From Neoechinorhynchus agilis (taxonomy: Eukaryota; Acanthocephala), in NCBI GenBank assembly GCA_051530055.1, contig CM121343.1, forward strand, positions 2,666,001 to 2,730,000: a DNA stretch of 64,000 bases, in the 5' to 3' direction. The position numbers were made by a program, and so were the translations under genes. Below, piece by piece: positions 45,981-56,400 of this stretch. Each line of letters opens with the position of its first letter. Position 1 is the stretch's first letter. Under the pieces are notes generated by a model that worked only from the letters and a program-made list of their open reading frames with translations, searched no databases and was not told the origin of the DNA.

Positions 45981-47060
45981 TAAATTAAAAAAGTATTCAA
46001 AATTAGATAGAAAAATGCTGCCCTCAATTCATAGAACACCGATTTAATTATAATGAAACTTCCTGAACGTTTTCAATTTTTAATCGTGGCAATAAAGAAA
46101 GTTTTCATAAGAAGAATAACAAAAGTTCGATTTTGATCACAAAACCCGTCTGACGTATTGATTTTTGATCGATAAGAATAAGATCGTATTCAAAATAAGA
46201 TAGAAAAATGCTGCCCTCAATTCATAGAACATCGATTCAATTATAATGAAACTTCCTGAACGTTTTCAATTTTTATTCGTTGCAGTAAACAAAATTTTCA
46301 TAAGAAGAATAACAAAAGTTCGATTTTGATCACAAAACCCGTCTGACGTATTGACTTTTGATCGATAATTAAAAAGGTATTTAAAATTAGATAGAAAAAT
46401 GCTGCCCTCAATTGATAGAACATCGATTCAATTATAATGAAACTTCCTGAACGTTTTCAATTTTTAATCGTGGCAGTAAGGAAAGTTTTCATATAAAGAG
46501 TAATAAAAGTTCGATTTTGATCACAAAACCCGTCTGACGTATTGACTTTTGATCGATAATTAAAAAGGTATTCAAAATTAGATAGAAAAATGCTGCCCTT
46601 AATTCATAGAACACCGATTCAATTATAATTAAACTTCCTGAACGTTTTCAATCGTGGCAGTAAGCAAAATTTTCATAAGAATAATAATAAAAGTTCGATT
46701 TTGATCACAAAACCCGTCCGACGTATTGATTTTTGATCCATAATTGAAAAGGTATTTAAAATTAGATAGAAAAATGCCGCCCTCAATTGATAGAACACGG
46801 ATTCAATTATAATGAAACTTTCTGAACGTTTTTAATTTTTAATCTTGGCAATAAGGAAAGTTTTCATATAAAGAGTACTAAAAGTTCGATTTTGATCACA
46901 AAACCCGTTCGACGCATTGATTTTTGATCGATAAGAATAAAATCATATTCTGAATGAGTTGTAAAAATATCGGATTTTATTCCCAGAGCAGAGATGCAAA
47001 TAAAGAGAAATTTCCTTGATTGAGTGATAAAACTCCCTTTGAATTTTCCATCATGGTATT
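45981..47060. repeat. Satellite array S1b, right part
   Basis: About five more ~192 bp units, increasingly diverged to the right. The last (46950-47060) again contains TTTTATTCCCAGAGCAGAG, mirroring the left edge monomer at 42450. Confidence 0.92.
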
Positions 47061-47747
47061 CCGGCAAACTCAAGGTTGTTAGAGTTTTTATGAATCTGAA
47101 AAAGGGAGAGATCTTTATTGAACCGACAGAATAACAAAAGTGTTTGAATGTAGATTTGTTGCAAGGCGGCAATATCCCCGTTGAAAGAGATGTAGCCAAT
47201 CACGAACGGGCGGTCTGTTTTTTTTCATTCAAAATGCGTGTGGCGAATAGTTTTTAATTGGTTGTGAACCGTTTCACGTACGTGTGTGCCACGGAACGTT
47301 GGCGTATTTCGAGAGCAGCTTAAGAAAATATGCTAATCACTGTACGTTGCGCACATAAATCTACACAACGATACATGGAGCAGCTGGATGGAATATCTGT
47401 GTTCATATAACCTTCTGTGCCTTTTCGCTCCTTCGAGACGTGCTATAGAGATGAAAACTGTCAGTATCGGCTTCTTCTTTTTTACTGCTGCATTGTCGCT
47501 TTCCGCTGAATTATTTCAGTATCGATCTCTGGTAACAAGAAAAAACTTGAGCCTGTGTGCATGGTGAAGCCAATGCCGAAAGTTGCGTGTTTAACATTTA
47601 GAACATTATGTCAGCGTATCAGGACTGCATTTGTTGCCCTCTTCGTATCGTTCCACTTGCGAGAAATAACCGACACCTCTCGTTTAATCAAAAAAGGAAT
47701 CCTCCCGAATCAGTTATTCAGATCTTCAAATAAAGATTAAGGAATTA
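47061..47747. other. Ninjurin upstream region
   Basis: Single-copy DNA ahead of the first candidate exon of the ninjurin gene. A 61-codon plus frame (47555-47740) is not supported. It presumably carries the promoter; I could not define an element. Confidence 0.4.
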
Positions 47748-47786
47748 ATGTCGCACCAAGGGTCAGCAGAGGAACAACAGCAACAG
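47748..47786 (+). CDS. Candidate alternative first coding exon of ninjurin (1a)
   Basis: ATG followed by 13 codons rich in Q (M-S-H-Q-G-S-A-E-E-Q-Q-Q-Q) ends at a consensus donor CAG/GTAAGC in phase 0. Exon 2 of ninjurin accepts in phase 0, so this exon could replace exon 1b and give a 124-residue protein. Only splice logic supports it. Confidence 0.5.
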
Positions 47787-48053
47787 GTAAGCAATCAAAG
47801 TGTTTGTTGTTCTAAGAAAAATCTAGCGTACACCATCCGCGCCATCGCCTCCTAGATTAGGTTTCCTCTAAATACCGCAGAGTGCTGCACCGACGAAATT
47901 CTAAGCTTAATACGGGTTCCCGGCCGGTGAAGATCACTTTTAAACAAAACCAACCAATGGTTGTTTTTCTGCGCGCGCGCGAGTGTGTGACCAATCGAAA
48001 AGCATTAGCGACTAACACGTGAATGTTAGCTCACGATCTCTATTCAGAAACTC

Positions 48054-48778
48054 ATGGCAGAGAACGGAACTAACTCAGACTCTGAGAAGAGAATTCATGA
48101 TTGCAATTGGTACCGAAAAGTGAGAACGCATCTTCCAAGTGCTCTAATGGAGCCGAACAAAGGGGTAAGTTCGCAAAGGTTACACGCACACACACATAAA
48201 ACTGATAAAATATGCTGAAGAAAATAAGAACTGATAAATTCGATTTAAGTTTTTAAATCTAACACGTTAAAAAAAACTTACGCTAAGGCCGAAAATTCAC
48301 AATAAAATCGAATTTCTCGGTTCTTATTTTCTTCACCTTTATCAGTAATGTTAAATATATATACATTCGACACATAAAACTCACGGAACCGCAAGGAACA
48401 AGCCGCCATTTTGATTGATGCCAATATTTATTCGGTTAAGAAGACCGTGATGACGATATTGTGTCTAATCATCATTATACTACTCAACAGTGTTCAACTA
48501 AGAAATGTTTCAAAGGAAGGAATAACACACCCATTCTATAAATCACAACTGGCTCTTGGAGTTATATCCGTCATGCTCACATCGCTGATCGGTATGTTCA
48601 ATACCGAGAAAAATGATTTAGCTCAACAACATCAATAGGCATGATACTCATGTACACGGCTCGAGTCAATTATAATAATCAATACAAACAACGGAAACTT
48701 GATTTTATTGGAAATTCAGTCATCATCCTATTATTTGTTTTAGCCATTTTTAACATTTTCATCGTTGCTTGTAATTGA
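48054..48778 (+). CDS. Ninjurin family membrane protein, 3 exons
   Basis: Exons 48054-48164, 48396-48591 and 48639-48778 give 148 residues, close to the 152 of human NINJ1. The introns are 233 and 47 nt with good GT-AG sites. Ninjurins are small plasma membrane proteins with two extracellular-facing amphipathic helices and two transmembrane helices. In vertebrates NINJ1 oligomerises and ruptures the membrane during lytic cell death. The family core is visible: N-I-Y-S-V-K-K, L-L-N-S-V-Q-L, the first membrane helix (L-A-L-G-V-I-S-V-M-L-T-S-L-I-G), the K-L-D-F-I-G-N turn, and a second helix ending N-I-F-I-V-A-C-N. In my alignment the first lysine of the amphipathic helix is kept, but the acidic residue in the middle (D53 of human NINJ1) is leucine. 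Exon 2 starts at an AAG/GAA acceptor (48396). Confidence 0.88.
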
Positions 48779-50938
48779 GCAATCGTCTCTGTGGGTACCA
48801 AAGCAGTCAACATCTCGTACAATCAGCATAAGGAACAACAACGATTCACAACAAAGAAAAAATATTTTCATTTTAAAAATACTAAATCGATTTTTCTCTT
48901 TGAAGAAAACCCTATTTTATTGTTTTATGAATGCAAGTAATAAGGAATTTGCGGACATGAAGCACAATTTATAGCCCTTATTAAGACCATGAAACCACAT
49001 CCACAATTCAAATCATCTTGACTAAATACGACCAAATAATTGATTACTTCAGTGATTTCTCAAAAGTGGGATATCTTGAATTTCATGGTTCTAAATAAAG
49101 CAAAAAGAAGAACATTTGCACAATCCTAACGGATTAATCATTTCTGACAAATCGCGAGTATTTGCGCGAAAACGAAAATATCTCTGATAATTCGTCTCCC
49201 TAAAGAGCCACAGCCGTAGAAATGGCGGCATATTCCCTCAGCATTGATTTATCTATCAGACAAATTCCTTTTGTTTCCAGATTATCACGATCCACTTTGA
49301 TATACACAAAATCGGGAAACCAAGGTCAACTTTGCCCCAATTGTTGGGTTCATCATTAGCTCCAATTATAGATTCAACCATTAAGCTCGCTGCTTAAATA
49401 TTATACCTCCGTCAATTCATTTTTTAGTGCGGTCGTTGGTAAAATATCGTACTTTAACAATACGTAGCTTATGATTCGTTATTTCGGTAATTATTGAACA
49501 GTCGCAGCGGCTAAAAGAAAATGAGTTTATTATGAAAAACCATCCTTAAATATAAATTTTCCAAAGCAATTAAACTTCATAGCGATCAAAACTCGTCTAT
49601 ATCTGAATGAATAAAATGGAAGATGGTTAAAACGTTTATTTGGTCACAATAATCCCATGGATATATCTATGTTAATTCTTCATTCCGACTACGTTTCAGC
49701 TTAAAAAAGATATTTTTGTCGGCTGGAACCCAATAATTTTTGATGTTTTTATCTTAATCTGTGAGTTTTTAAAACGATCATCCGGCACGTACCGATTACA
49801 AAATGAACTTGATTTGGCGATGTGGTGATCGTTAGTTCGGATATAAAACTTTTTGAATTGAGATATTTCGAAAGAGGAAGTTTCGCCCATCTTTTTGGAT
49901 CTCAATGTAAGGCTTCCTCTCGAAATATCTCCTCCAATCTTCGATTAAACTTCAACTGCAAAGAAGTTGTTCATGGATATATTTTGTTTGGTGATTGAGT
50001 TGTAAAGACGTTCATCATTTACTTTTTTTAAAGCGAATTATAATAATTGATAATTTTCGGCTTTCGCGTAGGCATTCTGTAGTCTATTGCCTATATTAAT
50101 ACAAAAATCAATCACACCTTCGATTGTGTTGACAGATTCTTTCGTCTTTAATTCGTCACAGGTTGATCGTGAACATTGTTGTTGTTGGAATCAAAACACT
50201 TTACGTTTCTGCGCTTAATTCTGAAGTGATGCGTATTGATGACGTATTACAATGCGAGATATCAAATGTTTGTTTATTTGTAAAATTCGCTTGTACCAAA
50301 GCAGCAATCTCTCAAGGACAAACAAATATCGTTTTAGAAATTCAGAAAACACACAAGACAAATTCAACTTAAGATACGACAGAATTTTTATATTTTCCCT
50401 AGATTGCTTGTTGTTGTGGATATCCACGTTTTAACCATCTCTTGGGGACCTCCCACTCCCCAAGCGAGTCTTAGTGAAGTTTTGAGTATTCGTGTTATAC
50501 GAAGAAAAAACATATCATAAGTTTCTAATCATTAAATAAACCGGTTGGTTTCTGGCGGAGAAATTAAAATGAACCTTGATCAAAAGGCGTACAAGATTGC
50601 GCCGAAAGCAATCGGATTCAATTCATTTTTATTCTTCCATGCGCCATAAAACAACCACTTTATGAACAATTTAATCCCTTTAAACATCAAATATACTCAT
50701 GATTTTGCAAATTAACGTTCAAATCCTTGTTTAGAAGGATACGACTTATTTTTAATGAAGAAAATTGTGCTTAAAACGATCATATGAAACGACGGCATTT
50801 TGTTATTGAAACTTCATTTTCGGTTCGGGATTTTTACCGGAAAAAAGGTTTTATTTTACACTTCACTCGAATTTGCCAATTTTCAGAAAATACAATTCGG
50901 TTTTGTGTTTATGATTTAAAGTTGTGTTTGTGACAATA
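48779..50938. other. 2.2 kb intergenic region
   Basis: AT-rich. Short frames at 49696-49905 (minus) and 50163-50372 (plus) have no recognisable domains or splice partners. No repeats of the neighbouring families. I see no supported gene. Confidence 0.4.
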
Positions 50939-53091
50939 ATGGAATCCCAGTCAAAAGTCTCCATTTCAGAAATGAATATGATCGAGGTGTCTTTAATTGA
51001 TGGCATAGTCATTTCTGAGGTAAGTCGTCAAAGCGAAGTCGTAGCAATTCACGAATTGGTTCAAACGAAGAATCTTCAGGATCAATTGCTCAAGTCGACC
51101 ACACCGAACCTCCAAAGGTCGTACGTAATCTAAAGCGACCAAAGCTTCTTAGTCGTCTACCTCGCGTATTGACTGGTGGCAGTGAGATGAATTCGTCGTC
51201 GAGAATGATGGGATCACAAGCGAGAAAGCAAAGGAAACGACCGGAAAAACGGCCTCAGCAAATCGCAGAACCTACAGCAACCGACATTAAAAATAACGAC
51301 GTTTACCCGGTTGGAAATGTCCAAGATCAAAGTGAGAATGAGAGAATGAGTAGTATCTTAAGTGTTAATCCTGACGATTGCGACAACAGTCAAAGTGTTA
51401 CTTTTGATACCGCTAATCAGCCTCAGGAGGACATTGATGAATACGCGATAAACAACCAAATAAACCCTGTTGATTTACCTAAAACATCATACGGCGAGAT
51501 GGAAAGTTTTAAGAATGAAGTTTGTCGAATATATAAAGATAACCTCATTTATTATGCTTCACATTTGGTTCCTGATCCTCAATTTCTTTTTCCGGAAAAT
51601 GTTAACCGAAAATCGCCAGCAGAAGACGCTGCTGAGAAGAAAAAAGAGAATGACCAAGTTAAGAAGGCAGAAATGGCCGCAACCACGGCAGTGACCTCGG
51701 ACGTGGAGCACTCTGGAAAACAGAAAAAGAATAAAAAACATCAGCCGATTTTGGGCAACCAAATCTATCGAATGAATCGGCACTTAGCCCAGGCGACTCG
51801 TATGGTAATCCGTTTTTTCTATCCGAACCCAGAGGTGTGGGTCGTGAGTGACTACTTGTTGATGTATCCAAACATTCGCGATTTTGATCTAGCGGAGAAA
51901 TGTGGTCTCGATATTAGGTCCGTCCGGAAGGCAGTAGCATATTTGATCAAGGATAAAATGGTCACAACAAAAATCCGGGCTGTAAAAGTGCAGATTAGCG
52001 ACGAAGAAGCAAAAAGTAGGAAACGGCCACTCCCTGCTAATGGGATGAAGCAGCAAAGACACACCTTTTATCAATTATACCCGCACTGTGCTGCTAACGC
52101 GGTTAGAATCAAATTGGTAAGGATGAGGAGGGAGCTGGATGAGGCTTCTATAGATCCGGACGAAGCAGGACTTCCTGAAGGGATTGAACTCTGGTTTACT
52201 TGTCCTTACTGTATGTATAAAATAACTAATCTTCAAGCCGACATCGCATTAGCAGCAGGAGTTCTAACTGGCGAACGTGACGATATGCCGTGTCCTATGT
52301 GCGATACCATTATGAATCAGAATACCGAGGGGAATGAACGGATCCGCGCAAGTCGAAAAACAATGGCCGTGTTTAATAAAAAGCTAAAAAAGGTGCTGGA
52401 CCGACTTTTTAAGAAGCCCACAGTCGCGTATCCTAATGATGCGTTAAATATGAGGTTTTTGGAAGGCGAAGATCTCACCGAATGCACTTTGTTTTTGAAA
52501 CAAACGAAATCAGCAAAAAAGGCTGGAGAAAAGGTGAAGGAGGAGCCACCGGAGAACAACATTGTTATTGTTTTCAAGAGTGAGTTTGATGTAGCGAACC
52601 CAGAAAGGAGATTAAGACAGATTCCTCCATGGTTTCAACGCCGGCAGACTGGAAGTTCCTCAATACCGGATGGAGAAGGTGGAGCGGTAGACGAGGATTC
52701 AAATGACTCATTTGAGGAAATCGTATGTGTGGATCCATTTGAAGCGACACAAGAGTTTCGAGATATCTATCAAATGATTGAAAAATACGAAAAGAACCCA
52801 CCAGTGGAGCCGAAAGTGAGCGACGTCAGTTTCAAGTGTACATACCCCCCAGTGCCGACTCTTCGAGTGGAAGGCGATGTGAGATTGCAAGTAAATGAGG
52901 TGACAAGCTCGATGTACTATAAATTCGATGAAGTCAAGAAAAATGATTTTCTTAGGAAGTATGCTTTGTACAACAAAATTTTGGGAATTGGCATAATGGA
53001 CAATCCGATCAGGTCCATCGAAAGACGAAATAGGCATCGTCCTCTTTACAGCCTGTGTCCAAGAGGCACTCGCTCCTCTAATAAATCATAA
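50939..53091 (+). CDS. GTF2E1: TFIIE alpha subunit (general transcription factor IIE subunit 1)
   Basis: TFIIE recruits and regulates TFIIH at RNA polymerase II promoters. The main open frame ends at 53091 and its first ATG is at 51187. Relative to a frame opened at 51169, a winged-helix domain lies at about 205-270 (R-S-V-R-K-A-V-A-Y-L-I-K-D-K). Next come H-T-F-Y-Q-L-Y-P-H and the helix I-K-L-V-R-M-R-R-E-L. A zinc ribbon has cysteines at 345/348 and 375/378 (C-P-Y-C and C-P-M-C), as in TFIIE alpha. The product is 634 or more residues, longer than the ~440 of human, because of a ~200-residue disordered, charged N-terminal extension. The frame is also open upstream of 51187. An ATG at 50939 could join through a small intron, either GAG/GTAAGT at 51021 to an acceptor near 51118, or a 38 nt intron; the true start is unresolved. 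AATAAA at about 53262 is a plausible polyadenylation signal. Confidence 0.88.
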
Positions 53092-53430
53092 ACTACGCAA
53101 AGTCTAAAATGCTACTCGAAAACATTGGACTAAGGTACACAGCAACAAACAATTTAAATGAAAAACACGAAATTATATTGACTTAATGATCGGTTCATTT
53201 CGAAGCCCTGAAGGGAGCTTTCAATGTTATGTACGATATAATTTACGATGTTAAGTTAATCCTTAATAAATGTTTCCTGTTCAGTTCGCTAGGACAAATA
53301 ATAATAACACGTTTATTTCTTGATCCACAAAGAATAGGACCCATGTTCCTTTGAATCCTCAGAAAAACATTTGAGTTCTGATTTGTTCATTAAATTCGGT
53401 TGTTCATTTTGGAGTGGATTACGGGTTCGG
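53092..53430. other. 3' flank of TFIIE alpha
   Basis: Contains a TTAATAAATG polyadenylation-like signal near 53262. Single-copy up to about 53410, where the minisatellite begins. Confidence 0.5.
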
Positions 53431-56400
53431 TTGGAGAAAATCCGGCCGAGAGGTACGTCCTTCCGGGTGGGAGTATCCGATCGGGCGATGTCCGTTCGAG
53501 TGAGACTATTCCTGAGGGGAATGTCCGTCCGGGTGGGAGTATCCGGTCGGGCGACGTCCGTTCGAGTGAGACTTCCGTAGGGGGATGTCCGTCGGAGTAG
53601 GAATATCCGGTCGGGCGATTTCCGTCCGGGTGGGAGTATCCCCGTCTGCCGATGTCCGTCCGAGACAATTCCGTAGGGGATGCCCGTCCGGGTGGGAATA
53701 TCTGGTCAGGCGATGTCCGTCCGGGTGAAATTATTCTGTAGGGGGGGTGTCCGCCCGAGTGGGAATATCTGGTCGGGCGATGTCCGTTCGGTGAAATTAT
53801 TCTGTAGGGGGTGTCCGTCCGAGTGGGATATGGTGGGATGTCGTTCGGGTGAAATTATTCTGTAGGGGGATATCCGACCGAGTGAGATTATTCCGAAGGG
53901 TGATGTGCGTTCGGGTGAAATTATTCTGTAGGGGGATGTCCGTCCGAGTAGGAATATCCGGTCGGGCGATGTCCGTTCGGGTGAAATTATTCTGTAGGGG
54001 GATGTCCGTCCGAGTGGGAATATCTGGTCGGGCGATGTCCGTTCGGGTGAAATTATTCTGTAGGGGGGTGTCCGTCCGAGTGGGAATATCTGGTCGGGCG
54101 ATGTCCGTTCGGGTGAAATTATTCTGTAGGGGGGTGTCCGTCCGAGTGAGACTATTCCGAAGGGTGATGTGCGTTCGGGTGAAATTATTCTGTAGGGGGA
54201 TATCCGTCCGAGTGAGATATTCCGAAGGGTGATGTGCGTTCGGGTGGGAATATCTGGTCGGGTGATGTCCGTTCGGGTGAAATTATTCTGTAGGGGGGAT
54301 GTCCGTCCGAGTGGGAATATCTGGTCGGGCGATGTCCGTTCGGGTGAAATTATTCTGTAGGGGGTGTCCGTCCGAGTGGGAATATCTGGTCGGGCGATGT
54401 CCGTTCGGGTGAAATTATTCTGTAGGGGGATATCCGTCCGAGTGAGACTATTCCGAAGGGTGATGTGCGTTCGGGTGAAATTATTCTGTAGGGGGATGTC
54501 CGTCCGAGTGAGAATATTCCGAAGGGTGATGTCCGTTCGGGTGAAATTATTCTGTAGGGGGATGTCCGTCCGAGTGGGAATATCTGGTCGGGCGATGTCC
54601 GTTCGGGTGAAATTATTCTGTAGGGGGGTGTCCGTCCGAGTGGGAATATCTGGTCAGGCGATGTCCGTTCGGGTGAAATTATTCTGTAGGGGGGTGTCCG
54701 TCCGAGTGGGAATATCTGGTCGGGCGATGTCCGTTCGGGTGAAATTATTCTGTAGGGGGATATCCGTCCGAGTGAGACTATTCCGAAGGGTGATGTGCGT
54801 TCGGGTGAAATTATTCTGTAGGGGGATGTCCGTCCGAGTGGAATATCTGGTCAGGCGATGTCCGTTCGGGTGAAATTATTCTGTAGGGGGTGTCCGTCCG
54901 AGTGGGAATATCTGGTCGGGCGATGTCCGTTCGGGTGAAATTATTCTGTAGGGGGGTGTCCGTCCGAGTGGGAATATCTGGTCGGGCGATGTCCGTTCGG
55001 GTGAAATTATTCTGTAGGGGGATGTCCGTCCGAGTGGGAATTCTGGTCAGGCGATGTCCGTTCGGGTGAAATTATTCTGTAGGGGGATATCCGTCCGAGT
55101 GAGACTATTCCGAAGGGTGATGTGCGTTCGGGTGAAATTATTTTGTAGGGGGATGTCCGTCCGAGTGGGAATATCTGGTCGGGCGATGTCCGTTCGGGTG
55201 AAATTATTCTGTAGGGGGATGTCCGTCCGAGTGGGAATATCTGGTCAGGCGATGTCCGTTCGGGTGAAATTATTCTGTGGGGGATGTCCGTCCGAGTGGG
55301 AATATCTGGTCGGGCGATGTCCGTTCGGGTGAAATTATTCTGTAGGGGGATGTCCGTCCAGTGGGAATATCTGGTCGGGCGATGTCCGTTCGGGTGAAAT
55401 TATTCTGTAGGGGGATATCCGTCCGAGTGAGATTATTCCGAAGGGTGATGTCCGTTCGGGTGAAATTATTCTGTAGGGGGATGTCCGTCCGAGTAGGAAT
55501 ATCTGGTCAGGCGATGTCCGTTCGGGTGAAATTATTCTGTAGGGGGTGTCCGTCCGAGTGGGAATATCTGGTCAGGCGATGTCCGTTCGGGTGAAATTAT
55601 TCTGTAGGGGGATGTCCGTCCGGTGGGAATATCTGGTCAGGCGATGTCCGTTCGGGTGAAATTATTCTGTAGGGGGGTGTCCGTCCGAGTGGGAATATCT
55701 GGTCAGGCGATGTCCGTTCGGGTGAAATTATTCTGTAGGGGGATGTCCGTCCGAGTGGGAATATCTGGTCGGGCGATGTCCGTTCGGGTGAAATTATTCT
55801 GTAGGGGGATGTCCGTCCGAGTGGGAATATCTGGTCGGGCGATGTCCGTTCGGGTGAAATTATTCTGTAGGGGGATGTCCGTCCGAGTGGGAATATTCCG
55901 AAGGGTGATGTGCGTTCGGGTGAAATTATTCTGTAGGGGGATGTCCGTCCGAGTGGGAATATCCGGTCGGGCGATGTCCGTTCGGGTGAAATTATTCTGT
56001 AGGGGGGTGTCCGTCCGAGTGGGAATATCTGGTCGGGCGATGTCCGTTCGGGTGAAATTATTCTGTAGGGGGATATCCGTCCGAGTGAGAATATTCCGAA
56101 GGGTGATGTCCGTTCGGGTGAAATTATTCTGTAGGGGGATGTCCGTCCGAGTAGGAATATCTGGTCAGGCGATGTCCGTTCGGGTGAAATTATTCTGTAG
56201 GGGGGTGTCCGTCCGAGTGGGAATATCTGGTCAGGCGATGTCCGTTCGGGTGAAATTATTCTGTAGGGGGATGTCCGTCCGGTGGGAATATCTGGTCAGG
56301 CGATGTCCGTTCGGGTGAAATTATTCTGTAGGGGGGTGTCCGTCGAGTGGGAATATCTGGTCAGGCGATGTCCGTTCGGGTGAAATTATTCTGTAGGGGG

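Noticed and set aside
49696-50434. Possible small genes in the 48.8-50.9 kb gap
   Set aside because: Overlapping short frames on both strands with no recognisable motif or splice signals.
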